13,761 nt of DNA from Syntrophaceae bacterium UBA1062. Its GTDB lineage: Bacteria; Desulfobacterota; Desulfomonilia; UBA1062. Below, in pieces: positions 1 through 8,237 of the stretch. Location of the stretch: positions 1 through 13,761 of the forward strand of contig DCDF01000221.1 of the NCBI GenBank assembly GCA_002316295.1, given 5' to 3'. The position numbers and the translations under genes are program-made. The notes beneath the pieces are model-generated. The model was not told the origin of the DNA. It searched no databases and was given only the letters and a program-made list of their open reading frames with translations. Position 1 is the first letter of the stretch; each line of letters begins with the position of its first letter.

Positions 1-1098
1 TCCGACCTGGTGAACGACCTGTGGGACGTCCAGGCTGTCCTGAGCGGGCTCGACCGGCTCTGCTCTCACCGGACCCGGATCATCATCAACACCTACAGCC
101 GGGTGTGGGAGCTTCCGCTGCTGCTCACGCAGAAGCTCGGCCTCTCCACCCCGCTGCTCCCCCAGAACTGGCTCACTGTGGAGGACATCTGCAATCTGCT
201 CCATCTGGCCGGATATGAAGACATCAGGCACTTCAACGAGATTCTCTGGCCTGTGAAGACCCCGATTCTGGCGGGATTTTTCAACCGGCACCTCGTGAAA
301 ATATGGCCGTTCTCCTGCCTTTCCCTGTCCAACTTCATCGTCGCGAGGAAACGGCCGGAAAAAGACGCCGGGGCAGAGGAGCCTCTGATCTCGGTTATCG
401 TGCCTGCCCGCAACGAGGCCGGCAATATCGACGAGATCTTTGCCCGCATCCCGGAGATGGGCGCGGGAACGGAGCTCGTCTTCGTGGAGGGAAATTCCCG
501 GGACAACACCTATGAGGCGATCGCCAAAGCCATGGAGAAGCATCCTCAAAGGAGGTGCAGGCTGCTCCGGCAGACAGGCACGGGCAAGGGCGATGCCGTC
601 AGGCTGGGCTTCAGGGAAGCGTCAGGGGATGTTCTCATGATTCTCGACGCCGACATGACCGTGCCGCCGGAAGACTTGCCGCGGTTTTACGAGGCGCTCC
701 GGTCGGGCGAAGGCGAGTTCATCAACGGCGTGCGCCTTGTCTATCCCATGGAAAAGCAGGCCATGCGCTATGCGAACCTACTGGGAAACAAGTTTTTCTC
801 CCTGGCCTTTTCCTGGCTTCTGGGCCAGCCGATCAAGGACACCCTCTGCGGCACCAAGGTGCTCGGCAGGGAAAACTATGAGAAGATCGAGAAGAACAGA
901 GCCTACTTCGGCGATTTCGATCCGTTCGGCGATTTCGATCTCCTCTTCGGTGCGGCGAAGCTGAATCTGAAGATCGTGGAAATGCCCATCAGATACCGGG
1001 AGCGCAGATACGGCGAAACGAATATCGACCGGTGGAGGCACGGGATGATCCTGCTCCGGATGGTCCTGTTTGCGATGAGGCGGATCAAGTTTTTCTAA
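1..1098 (+). CDS. Methyltransferase/family-2 glycosyltransferase fusion, 5' end outside window
   Basis: The reading frame is open from base 1, so the true start lies upstream; the GTG at base 10 is only the first possible in-window start. The first ~115 residues look like the C-terminal part of a class I SAM methyltransferase, the region after its Rossmann core (pattern around INTYSRVWELPLLL and QNWLTVEDICNLL). Residues ~125-362 are a GT-A family-2 glycosyltransferase of the dolichol-phosphate-mannose-synthase type: ISVIVPARNEAGNI at the start of the domain, a DADMT metal/nucleotide-binding motif, then GDFDLLFGA and RYRERRYGETNI near the end. No C-terminal membrane domain follows. Likely role: transfer of a sugar from a nucleotide donor to a lipid carrier or surface glycan, coupled to methylation; donor and acceptor cannot be told. 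It heads a run of co-directional methyltransferase genes, 32 bases before the next start. The family call is firm; the substrate is unknown. Confidence 0.85.
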   Translation, partial: SDLVNDLWDVQAVLSGLDRLCSHRTRIIINTYSRVWELPLLLTQKLGLSTPLLPQNWLTVEDICNLLHLAGYEDIRHFNEILWPVKTPILAGFFNRHLVKIWPFSCLSLSNFIVARKRPEKDAGAEEPLISVIVPARNEAGNIDEIFARIPEMGAGTELVFVEGNSRDNTYEAIAKAMEKHPQRRCRLLRQTGTGKGDAVRLGFREASGDVLMILDADMTVPPEDLPRFYEALRSGEGEFINGVRLVYPMEKQAMRYANLLGNKFFSLAFSWLLGQPIKDTLCGTKVLGRENYEKIEKNRAYFGDFDPFGDFDLLFGAAKLNLKIVEMPIRYRERRYGETNIDRWRHGMILLRMVLFAMRRIKFF

Positions 1099-1130
1099 TA
1101 AAGGTCTTGTGCAGGCAATGGAGAGGAACA

Positions 1131-1862
1131 GTGGCCAGACCGCAGAATGAAATAGAGCACGGCAGAAAGCTCTCCCGGAATGACCCCGAGCTGATATGGG
1201 GCTGGGGAACGCCGGCAGGCAGGATAAGGGCCCGGCGCCGCGCCGCTCTCATAGCCGAAGGGGCCCGGCTGGGGCCTCATGTGAGGGCCCTGGAGATCGG
1301 GTGCGGCACCGGTGTTTTTACAGAATATTTTGTGCAAAGCGGAGCACACATCGTCGCTGTGGATATTTCGTCCGACCTCCTGGAAGAGGCGAGAGAAAGA
1401 GGCCTGCCGGAAGACAGGGTGCAGTTCATCGAAAAAGCGTTCGAAGAGTGCGAGGTGGACGGCCCCTTCGATGCCGTGATCGGGTCATCGATTCTGCATC
1501 ACCTCGATCTTGCCGGATCACTTCCTCGGATATTTGCTCTTCTCAGGCCGGGCGGGTGGATGAGCTTCGCCGAGCCGAACATGCTGAACCCCCAGATCTT
1601 TTTCCAGAAGAACATCCCCTGGCTGAAAGAGCGGCTGGGCGACTCACCCGATGAGACCGCATTCGTGAGGCATTCCCTCAAGAGGAGATTGGAATCGTCC
1701 GGGTTCGACAGGGTGGCTATTACCCCGTTCGACTGGCTGCATCCCCTCACGCCGGCGAGATTCATTCACGTTGTCTCGAAAATCGGGGCATTTCTGGAGG
1801 CGGCCCCTCTGGTGCGGGAGTTCGCCGGATCACTGTACATCCGGTGCAGGAGGCCGGCGTGA
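1131..1862 (+). CDS. Class I SAM-dependent methyltransferase
   Basis: A 243-residue methyltransferase of the UbiE/Methyltransf_11 type. Motif I is LEIGCGTG (about residues 54-61), the acidic end of strand 2 lies in AVDIS, and FDAVIGSSILHHL is the usual motif II/post-motif region, followed by LRPGGWMSF. The frame runs open further upstream into the glycosyltransferase, but I take GTG 1131 as start because GGAGAGG lies 4-5 bases before it and the upstream residues are just the overlapped gene read out of frame. The C-terminal ~80 residues (KNIPWLKERLGD onward) are a helical cap that probably recognises the acceptor. Its place in a glycosyltransferase operon suggests methylation of a sugar or lipid-linked glycan; this is inference. 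Its stop overlaps the next start (GTGA), implying translational coupling. Confidence 0.88.
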   Translation: MARPQNEIEHGRKLSRNDPELIWGWGTPAGRIRARRRAALIAEGARLGPHVRALEIGCGTGVFTEYFVQSGAHIVAVDISSDLLEEARERGLPEDRVQFIEKAFEECEVDGPFDAVIGSSILHHLDLAGSLPRIFALLRPGGWMSFAEPNMLNPQIFFQKNIPWLKERLGDSPDETAFVRHSLKRRLESSGFDRVAITPFDWLHPLTPARFIHVVSKIGAFLEAAPLVREFAGSLYIRCRRPA

Positions 1863-2542
1863 AGAAGGTTGAGGAGACGGGAATCAGGGAGAAGGGGCGT
1901 GCGAAGCTCCGGCTGCTGCCGCTGAGTCACTACCGGGGCATAGACTCGGAAGACCCCATCCGGTTCTACTTCTGGCCTGTCCTCGGTTCCCTTTACCGGC
2001 GCAGGGTCGAGCTCTGTCTGGAAGAGCTCTGCGGGGGAGAAAAGATCCTTGAGGTGGGGTTCGGGTCCGGTATTACCTTTCTCAATCTCGCACAACTCTA
2101 CGGCACTGTTTGCGGAGTCGATCCCAACCCCTTTGCCGGCGACGTTCGTGCCGCGTTTGCGTCTGTCGGAATACACACACATCTGCTGCGGGGGAGCGTT
2201 CTGGAGATCCCCTATCAGGACAACTGCTTCGACGCGGTTCTTCTCATCAGCATTCTCGAGCATCTCAAGCCGAACGAGCTGGACAGGGCCTTCGCCGAGA
2301 TACGGAGGGTGCTCAGGCAGGGAGGGCAGGCCGTGTATGGGGTCCCGGTGGAACGGCCTTTCATGGTCATGATGTTTCGTCTCCTTGGATACAATATCAG
2401 AAGGCACCATTTTTCGACGCAGAAAGATGTGGCCGACGCGGCTGGAAGATTTCTGACAAAGGTCCGTATCACTCCTATGTACGGCATTCACCGCCTTCTG
2501 GGGGCTGTGTACGAGGTCGGGCATTTCAGAAAGGCAGTCTGA
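1859..2542 (+). CDS. Class I SAM-dependent methyltransferase (second copy in operon)
   Basis: A 227-residue methyltransferase only distantly like its neighbour. Motif I is ILEVGFGSG (about residues 63-71); GVDPNP ends strand 2; FDAVLLISILEHL and EIRRVLRQGGQAVYGVP are the later Methyltransf_11 motifs. Start choice: GTG 1859 has a textbook AGGAGG at 1848-1853 with 5-base spacing and overlaps the previous TGA by 3 bases. The other in-frame GTG at 1844 would sit before that site. The distinctive N-terminal stretch (LLPLSHYRGIDSEDPIRFYFWP) precedes the Rossmann fold and may contact the substrate. It belongs to the same operon as the glycosyltransferase fusion upstream and the TPR membrane protein 13 bases downstream. 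The acceptor is unknown; surface glycan or lipid methylation is the likeliest reading from context. Confidence 0.87.
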   Translation: MKKVEETGIREKGRAKLRLLPLSHYRGIDSEDPIRFYFWPVLGSLYRRRVELCLEELCGGEKILEVGFGSGITFLNLAQLYGTVCGVDPNPFAGDVRAAFASVGIHTHLLRGSVLEIPYQDNCFDAVLLISILEHLKPNELDRAFAEIRRVLRQGGQAVYGVPVERPFMVMMFRLLGYNIRRHHFSTQKDVADAAGRFLTKVRITPMYGIHRLLGAVYEVGHFRKAV

Positions 2543-2555
2543 AAGGCAGAGGATC

Positions 2556-4775
2556 ATGAAAGCGAATGACCGCCGGAAAATACTGGTAATCCTTCTGCTG
2601 GCAGTGCTGTCGGCAGCGGTCTACTGGCAGGTGGCAGGCCATGGCTTCATCAACATGGACGATGCGATGTACGTTGCGGACAACCCGCACGTGCAGAAAG
2701 GCATTACGGGGGAGGGGCTGTTCTGGGCCTTCGGGTTCGCCGACAGGGCATACTGGCATCCCGTCAGCTGGCTGTCCCACATGCTGGACTGCGAGCTGTT
2801 CGGCCTGGATCCGGGAATGCACCATCTCGTGAACGTTTTTTATCACATCATCAACGCGACGGTCCTGTTTCTCGCATTGAACATGATGACAGGGGCGTTG
2901 TGGCGAAGCGCCTTCGTCGCCGGAATGTTCGCGATGCACCCTGTCAATGTGGATACCGTTGCCTGGATTGCCGAGCGGAAGAACCTCGTGAGCACCCTGT
3001 TCTGGATGCTCACGCTCCTGAGCTATGCCTGGTATGTTCGCAGGCAGACCACCTTCAGGTATCTTGCGGCCTTCGGACTCTTTATTCTGGGCATACTCTC
3101 CAAGCCCATGCTCGTCACGCTCCCCTTTGTCCTTCTGCTTCTCGACTACTGGCCGCTGCAAAGGATGCCGCTCGGGTTCGGTCGCATCCGGGAGGACGGT
3201 GGTGGAGAAGGCCTGTTCTCGAGGCGTGGGCTGTCAGTCATGGCGAGACTCGTGTCCGAGAAGCTTCCCTTTCTCGCCGTGGCCCTGGTTGCCATCCATG
3301 TCTCGATGATTTCCATGCACGGGCACGTGGACGTCATATCCATCGATACCGTGAGCATGAAGCTTCGCCTGGAAAACGCCGTGGTTGCATATGTGCACTA
3401 TCTCTGGAAAATGCTGTGGCCGTGGAACCTGACCGTCTACTACCCCTACCCCAAAAGCGTGCCGCTTGCCCACGTGATCTTCGCAGGCGCCGCCGTGGCT
3501 GCGGTCACGGTCATGATCCTTTCCAAGATCCGGAAATACCCTTATCTGGCGGTAGGCTGGCTCTGGTACCTGGGCGCCCTGGTGCCGGTGAGCGGGATCA
3601 TCCAGGCAGGTCTGTGGCCGGCCATTGCCGAGCGGTGGATGTATGTCCCCGGCATCGGGCTGTTCATCATGGCCTCCTGGGGTGTGCGCGATCTTCTCTC
3701 GCGGCTGGAGAGCGGCAGGCAGCTGTACCGGTATGCATCGCTCGCCGTGATCATGCTGCTTGCATTGCTCACGTTCCGCCAAGCAGGGTTCTGGAAAGAT
3801 GATTTCACGCTGTTCTCTCATGCCGTCTCCGTCAGTGAACGCAACAGCGTGGCTCACGGGAACCTGGCCGACTGGCACCTGGCGCAGGGCTCATACGACG
3901 ATGCGCACAACCATTATCTCGAGGCCTTGGAGGCGAACCCCCTCGATCCGCACATCCACCGCAACTTTGCCGTAGCCCTGCTCAGGATGGGGAGATACGG
4001 CGAGTCCGTGCATCATTTCCGCATAGCTGCGGAGAAGTTCGCGCATGACGAGGACGTGCTCATCGGCCTGGGAACAGCCCTGGCAAGGCTGGGAGATCTG
4101 TCAGGGGCCATCGGGTCTTTCACCAGGGCCCTGGACATAAATCCACGCAATGCCCAGACCCATTTCAAGCTGGCCGTGGTCCTCGGTGAATCGGGCCGAA
4201 TCGATAAAGCGGTGGATCACTATCGGGAGGCTTTGAGGCTGGAGCCGGGGTTCGAACAGGCCGGGAAGAATCTCGATCATCTGCTGGCCCTGTACGGGCA
4301 GCTCGACTCGGCTGTCGCGCTGCTGCGGGAGAGGCTTCGCGATGAGCCGGGCAATGCGTCCCTCCATTACAGCCTGGGGGGCCTGCATGAGAAGAAAGGA
4401 AACTATGCCGACGCCGCGGACGCGTACCGGAAATTCCTGTCTCTGAATCCCGACGGCGTTCAGGCCATGGAGCGGCTGGCCTTCATCCATTCCAGGGAAA
4501 ACGACTTGCCCAGCGCCCTGTTCTGGCTCAGGGAAATGCTCAAGCGTGACCCGGGCAATCCCGGAATTCACTACAACATCGCCTGCGTGTACGCCAGGCA
4601 GGGAAAGGCGGACGAAGCACTGAAATGGCTCGGCAGCGCCGTGGAAAAAGGCTTTTCCGACCGAGGGCTCCTGGAGAGCGATCAGGATCTCGAGAGCCTC
4701 CGTGCCACCGCACAATTCCGGGAGCTGGTGAGCAGGCTGGGATCGGAAGCGCCGGGAGGCGGAACAGACGAGTAG
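2556..4775 (+). CDS. TMTC-like polytopic membrane protein with C-terminal TPR repeats (putative GT-C glycosyltransferase)
   Basis: A 739-residue protein. Residues ~8-26 are the first membrane helix, followed by a periplasmic loop with INMDDAMYV; an acidic pair in this loop is typical of GT-C enzymes of the PMT/ArnT fold. Signature stretches of this family are visible: MHPVNVDTVAWIAERKN, LSKPMLVTLPFVLLLLDYWP and HYLWKMLWPWNLTVYYPYP. About ten membrane helices extend to residue ~415. From ~430 to ~720 there are about eight 34-residue TPR units (for example AQTHFKLAVVLGESGRIDKA and PGIHYNIACVYARQGKADEA). Known for relatives: the eukaryotic TMTC proteins are O-mannosyltransferases; bacterial homologues are mostly uncharacterised. 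Inference: transfers a lipid-linked sugar to a protein or glycan in the cell envelope, using the sugars made by the operon upstream. ATG 2556 has AGAGGA just before it. The last ~20 residues are low-complexity and Gly/Glu-rich. Confidence 0.85.
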   Translation: MKANDRRKILVILLLAVLSAAVYWQVAGHGFINMDDAMYVADNPHVQKGITGEGLFWAFGFADRAYWHPVSWLSHMLDCELFGLDPGMHHLVNVFYHIINATVLFLALNMMTGALWRSAFVAGMFAMHPVNVDTVAWIAERKNLVSTLFWMLTLLSYAWYVRRQTTFRYLAAFGLFILGILSKPMLVTLPFVLLLLDYWPLQRMPLGFGRIREDGGGEGLFSRRGLSVMARLVSEKLPFLAVALVAIHVSMISMHGHVDVISIDTVSMKLRLENAVVAYVHYLWKMLWPWNLTVYYPYPKSVPLAHVIFAGAAVAAVTVMILSKIRKYPYLAVGWLWYLGALVPVSGIIQAGLWPAIAERWMYVPGIGLFIMASWGVRDLLSRLESGRQLYRYASLAVIMLLALLTFRQAGFWKDDFTLFSHAVSVSERNSVAHGNLADWHLAQGSYDDAHNHYLEALEANPLDPHIHRNFAVALLRMGRYGESVHHFRIAAEKFAHDEDVLIGLGTALARLGDLSGAIGSFTRALDINPRNAQTHFKLAVVLGESGRIDKAVDHYREALRLEPGFEQAGKNLDHLLALYGQLDSAVALLRERLRDEPGNASLHYSLGGLHEKKGNYADAADAYRKFLSLNPDGVQAMERLAFIHSRENDLPSALFWLREMLKRDPGNPGIHYNIACVYARQGKADEALKWLGSAVEKGFSDRGLLESDQDLESLRATAQFRELVSRLGSEAPGGGTDE

Positions 4776-4777
4776 GC

Positions 4778-4798
4778 AAAAGGCCGGCCCATACCGGC
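4778..4798 (-). terminator. Possible weak terminator between convergent genes
   Basis: Read on the - strand, GCCGG, a 6-base loop and CCGGC form a short GC stem followed directly by C and TTTT. The stem overlaps the stop codon of the - strand gene. The stem is only 5 bp, so this is tentative; read on the + strand it has no T run. Confidence 0.3.
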
Positions 4799-5658
4799 TA
4801 CCGCCCGTCCATCTCCCAGTAGGGCATGTAGCTCTCTTTCAGCCTGAGCCCGCGGGCCTGGAGATAATTCTCGAAGATATCGCCCAGATATATGTGACGG
4901 TAGATGCGGTTCATGCACGCACACAGCGCCGTCACCCGGGGTTTGGCCGCTTCGAGCAGGTTCGCCATGGGCTTCCCTGACTTCTTGTGCCGCAGCACAT
5001 CGTACTTTGTGAGCAGCTCGCCGATCCGGAAATGTTTCTGGAGATAGAGGATGCCCGTTTGTCTGTCCGCGAAGACCGGTACCGCGCCGTAGTGTGTGGC
5101 GTGGTGCCGGATGTCCAGCTGCTTCTCGCAGTCGTTGAACATGTTGCTGAGCGTCCTGAAGCTGGGGTGGTCGTTCAGCTTGAGCCAGTAGCGCAGGTCG
5201 GAGGGGCTCATGGCCACCGGCCGCCTCTGGTCCATCTTGATAGGGGTGTACTCCGGCCTGTTGAGCAGCATGTAGATCTGGTTCGCAATGGCGCAGGACG
5301 CCTGGTACATGTCCTCGTTCACTGCGTCGAACGCCTCTTTTGCCTCGAACACACGCAGGTCGAGGCTCGCGCCGTCTGCCAGGGGAGAGCCGAACAGCCG
5401 CTCCATGTGCTCCATCTGGTAGAAGGTGCCGGAGAGCTTCACTTCGACCGTATAGTGCAGGAGCTGGATGTAGGCGATCTCGTTCTGCTGCTGCAGGCTG
5501 AGCGTATCGCCGGAGGCGGTCTCGTAGTTTTCGATGTCGAAATCCGCGGCGAGCTCCCGCAGGCCCCACCAGTAGTCCAGGGCGGTGAGGTCCTTGTACT
5601 TCTCCTCCTTGTCCTTGCCGCTGCACTTGTTGCGGTCGATAATTTCCGGCTTGGGCAT
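4798..5658 (-). CDS. Protein of unknown family with a HEPN-like RHHATH motif
   Basis: I do not recognise the family. The frame gives 286 residues from ATG 5658, chosen because GGAGAG sits 4 bases upstream; ATG 5670 and GTG 5673 are in-frame alternatives with poorer spacing. It is soluble, mostly helical and charged, with no signal peptide or membrane segment. The notable piece is at residues ~176-195: a helix (TLSNMFNDCEKQL) followed by DIRHHATHYG. Arg-x4-His with a polar residue right after the Arg matches the Rx4-6H active-site signature of HEPN ribonuclease-like domains, where this motif also lies near the C-terminal end of the helical bundle. A ~90-residue tail follows (LQKHFRIGELLTKYDVL). 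No nucleotidyltransferase or antitoxin gene is adjacent; neighbours are a convergent membrane protein and divergent selA. HEPN membership is inferred from one motif plus its helical context and may be wrong. The gene itself is supported by its clean frame, normal residue makeup and ribosome site. Confidence 0.72.
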   Translation of the reverse strand: MPKPEIIDRNKCSGKDKEEKYKDLTALDYWWGLRELAADFDIENYETASGDTLSLQQQNEIAYIQLLHYTVEVKLSGTFYQMEHMERLFGSPLADGASLDLRVFEAKEAFDAVNEDMYQASCAIANQIYMLLNRPEYTPIKMDQRRPVAMSPSDLRYWLKLNDHPSFRTLSNMFNDCEKQLDIRHHATHYGAVPVFADRQTGILYLQKHFRIGELLTKYDVLRHKKSGKPMANLLEAAKPRVTALCACMNRIYRHIYLGDIFENYLQARGLRLKESYMPYWEMDGR

Positions 5659-5971
5659 CTGACTCTCCATCACCTTCTCAAGAGCTTATCGGCGATCACC
5701 CATCCCGTCCCGGCTTCACCCTGCACGTATGGTGATCCCTGCATCTCCTCATGCAATCCATGTCAGTTCATCGGCTGATGCAATATACTTTTTCATACAC
5801 AAAACACCGCAGGCAGGCAACCGGTTTCGGCCGGAGATGCCGGCGGACCGGCATATTGTCTCGACCCCGATGTTTCCTTGTGCAAATGCCGAACCATTGA
5901 AAAATATACAGTATTGCTTGACGAGTGCCGGGCAAATGCCTTAGCCTTACCGTTGGGAAAGGAGCAGCGGC
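5659..5971. other. Divergent intergenic region upstream of selA
   Basis: This 313-base gap separates the divergent HEPN-like gene and selA and must hold both promoters. It is AT-richer than its surroundings around 5780-5800 and 5890-5920. A perfect hairpin, ATGCCGG-cgga-CCGGCAT, lies at 5837-5854 and has no following T run. On the + strand TTGACG at 5918-5923 could be a -35 box for selA, but the matching -10 position (TTAGCC) is poor. On the - strand TATATT (5787-5782) could be a -10 box, without a good -35. No protein-like open frame is seen. Confidence 0.5.
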
Positions 5972-7333
5972 GTGAAAGATGCGTACCGGAGCATACCCAA
6001 GGTGGATGTCGTTCTGAAAGAGCCTGCGCTGGCAGATCTGCCCTATTCGCCGGAGCTGATCAAGCGGGCGGTGCAGGGCGAGCTGGAGAAGATCCGGGAG
6101 TCCATCGCTTCAGGCGGGCTTCGCGAGAGCCCGGATGCGTTCAGGGTGGCGTCAGGCGTGGCGCAGGAGATCGTGGCGGTCATGGAATCGGGCCTCAAAG
6201 AGGTGATCAACGCCGCGGGCGTGGTGGTCTACACGAACCTCGGCAGGGCGCCCCTGGCAAAGGACGCCGTCGAGGCCGTGATCGCTGCCGCCCGGGGATA
6301 TTCCAACCTGGAATACGATCTGGAGAAAGGTGCCCGGGGGTCGCGGCAGAATCATATCCGGCCCGTCACCAGATATTGCTTCGGTGCAGAGGACGCCCTG
6401 GTGGTCAACAACAACGCGGCCGCCGTCCTGCTGGTACTGAGCACGCTCGCCAGGGGCAAGGAGGTGATCGTCTCGCGGGGCGAGCTGGTGGAGATCGGCG
6501 GCTCTTTCCGCATGCCCGAGGTCATGTCCATGAGCGGGGCCCTCATGCGGGAGGTGGGCGCCACGAACAAGACCAGGCTCTCCGACTACCGGTCCGCCAT
6601 CACGGACAACACCGGCCTGATCGTCAAGGTGCACCGGAGCAACTTCGCCATCGTGGGGTTTTCCGAGGAGGTGGAGCTCAAAGAGCTCTCGGGCCTGGCC
6701 CGCGAGTTCGGCATCCCGCTCTATACGGACATGGGCTCCGGCATCCCCTTCGACCTCACGCCCTACGGGATCCCCGGGGAATGGACCATCCCGGGCTGCC
6801 TGGAGTTTTCCGACGTGCTCTCCTTCAGCGGAGACAAGGTCCTGGGCGGGCCTCAGGCGGGAATCATCCTCGGAAAGGCGGGCCTGGTCGAACAGATGGC
6901 GAAAAACCCGCTTCACCGGGCGATGCGAATCGACAAGCTCGCCATCGCGTCTCTGAGCGCCACGCTCAGGCTCATCTCCAAGGGGCGCTGCCGTGACATC
7001 CCTGTCTTGAGGATGATCATGGAGGACATCTCCGAGGTGCGCTCACGTGCCGAGAAGCTGAAGAGACGACTCAGGATCGGCGGCGCCGAGGTCGTGCCCA
7101 CGCGCGCGGTCGTGGGCGGCGGCTCCGCGCCCGTGAAAAGCTTTCCCTCCTTCGGGGTTCTCATCTCCACGCCCCGGGCCGCGGCCGTGCACGCGAGGCT
7201 GAGAAAGGGCAGCCCCGCCGTGGTGGCGCGCATCGAGGAAGACAGGCTCGTCTTCGACATGAAGGCCGTCGATGCCGGCCTCATCCCCGTGCTGGCCGGG
7301 AAGATCAGGGAGGCGCTCGGCGATGGGACTTAA
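5972..7333 (+). CDS. selA: L-seryl-tRNA(Sec) selenium transferase
   Basis: A 453-residue PLP enzyme of near-standard SelA length. It converts seryl-tRNA(Sec) to selenocysteinyl-tRNA(Sec) with selenophosphate, in the cytoplasm. Family marks: an N-terminal tRNA-binding region (IPKVDVVLKEPAL), then INAAGVVVYTNLGRAPL, NLEYDLEKGARGSR and VNNNAAAVLLVL, GELVEIGGSFRMPEVM, EVGATNKT, KVHRSNF, YTDMGSG, and the PLP-binding lysine in FSGDKVLGGPQAG (Lys ~289). GTG 5972 is the start, with AAAGGAG 7 bases upstream; the N-terminus MKDAYRSIPKVD fits the family. The end overlaps the next gene by 11 bases. Its presence means the organism very probably makes selenoproteins and carries selB, selC and selD elsewhere; selB is often next to selA in related bacteria but is not here. 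Confidence 0.96.
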   Translation: MKDAYRSIPKVDVVLKEPALADLPYSPELIKRAVQGELEKIRESIASGGLRESPDAFRVASGVAQEIVAVMESGLKEVINAAGVVVYTNLGRAPLAKDAVEAVIAAARGYSNLEYDLEKGARGSRQNHIRPVTRYCFGAEDALVVNNNAAAVLLVLSTLARGKEVIVSRGELVEIGGSFRMPEVMSMSGALMREVGATNKTRLSDYRSAITDNTGLIVKVHRSNFAIVGFSEEVELKELSGLAREFGIPLYTDMGSGIPFDLTPYGIPGEWTIPGCLEFSDVLSFSGDKVLGGPQAGIILGKAGLVEQMAKNPLHRAMRIDKLAIASLSATLRLISKGRCRDIPVLRMIMEDISEVRSRAEKLKRRLRIGGAEVVPTRAVVGGGSAPVKSFPSFGVLISTPRAAAVHARLRKGSPAVVARIEEDRLVFDMKAVDAGLIPVLAGKIREALGDGT

Positions 7334-8237
7334 GCTCGGCATCGCCCTGGGCGGCGGCGGTGTCCGCGGGCTCGCCAACATCGGGGCTATCCGGGCCCTC
7401 AGCGACGCCGGCATCATCCCGGATGTCATCGCCGGGACGAGCATGGGGGCCATCGTGGGCGCCATGTTCGCCGACACTCTCGACATCGCCGGGACACAGG
7501 AGATCATCTGCGGCACGCTCAGCTCGGAGGAGTTCCGAAAAAAGGCCAGGCGTCTCTCCACATCGTCCGATTCGGAGAAGGGCTTTTTCGATCAGATCTA
7601 CGGTACGGCGAAGAAGGGCTACTTTTTCTACCGCTTTCTGTTCATGAAGTCGATGATCCCGCCAGAGGCCTTCTTCACGGGCATGGACGGCTTCATTCCG
7701 GACAAGGATTTCTCCGAGCTCAGGCGGCCCTTTGCGTGCATGGCCCTGGACATCGTGTCCGGGTATCCGGAGATCCTGCGCTCAGGCTCTGTCCGGCAGG
7801 CGGTGCAGGCGTCGAGCTCGGTGCCCGGGATGCTGCCGCCCGTTCAGATCGGCGCGAGCAGGTATGTCGACGGCGGATGGGCGGAGCGGGTGCCGGTATC
7901 CGCTGCCCGGTTTCTCGGTGCGGATTTCGTGCTCGGCATCGACGTGTCCCGGGAGATAGCGCCCCTTGAATCCGAAGAGCAGATCAAAAACAGCATGGAC
8001 GTGCTCTTCAGGGCCGACGATATCGCGCGGGCGTTGATGAACACACTGCGCGTGCGGGAAGCCGATTTCGTAGTGTATCCCGAGGTGGGAGACGCCAAGT
8101 GGTCGGACTTCGACAACATCGACGAGTACATTTCAGCGGGATACCGGGCCATGGCCGGGGCTGTTCCGGCGCTGAAAAAGGCGTTGCGCGTCCGGAGGAT
8201 CAAGGGTCTCCTGTGGAAAAGACGCTCGATATCATAG
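7323..8237 (+). CDS. Patatin-like phospholipase (RssA-type)
   Basis: A 304-residue protein of the bacterial patatin family, which are Ser-Asp dyad lipid acyl hydrolases. All key elements are present: the oxyanion-hole loop LGGGGVRGLANIG (residues ~9-21), the nucleophile elbow GTSMG with Ser40, and the catalytic Asp in YVDGGWAERVPV (Asp183). No signal peptide or clear membrane segment is seen, so it is probably a cytoplasmic or membrane-associated hydrolase. ATG 7323 is chosen over upstream starts because AGGGAGG lies 9 bases before it and MGLKLGIALGGGG is the normal family N-terminus; it lies inside the selA tail. The C-terminal ~100 residues (SREIAPLESEEQIKN; VVYPEVGDAKWSDFDNIDEY) match RssA/YlbK-type members. 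The substrate is unknown, and any link to selenium metabolism looks incidental. Confidence 0.93.
   Translation: MGLKLGIALGGGGVRGLANIGAIRALSDAGIIPDVIAGTSMGAIVGAMFADTLDIAGTQEIICGTLSSEEFRKKARRLSTSSDSEKGFFDQIYGTAKKGYFFYRFLFMKSMIPPEAFFTGMDGFIPDKDFSELRRPFACMALDIVSGYPEILRSGSVRQAVQASSSVPGMLPPVQIGASRYVDGGWAERVPVSAARFLGADFVLGIDVSREIAPLESEEQIKNSMDVLFRADDIARALMNTLRVREADFVVYPEVGDAKWSDFDNIDEYISAGYRAMAGAVPALKKALRVRRIKGLLWKRRSIS

Noticed and set aside
907..939. Direct repeat of TTCGGCGATTTCGAT (907-921 and 925-939)
   Set aside because: It encodes FGDFDPFGDFD, which to my memory is a conserved segment in this glycosyltransferase family, so it is a protein-level feature and not a recent duplication.
4987..5778. 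A 263-codon + strand frame opposite the HEPN-like gene
   Set aside because: It is rich in Val, Arg, Glu and Leu in the pattern of an antisense shadow, while the - strand frame has normal composition, a ribosome site and a clean convergent fit.
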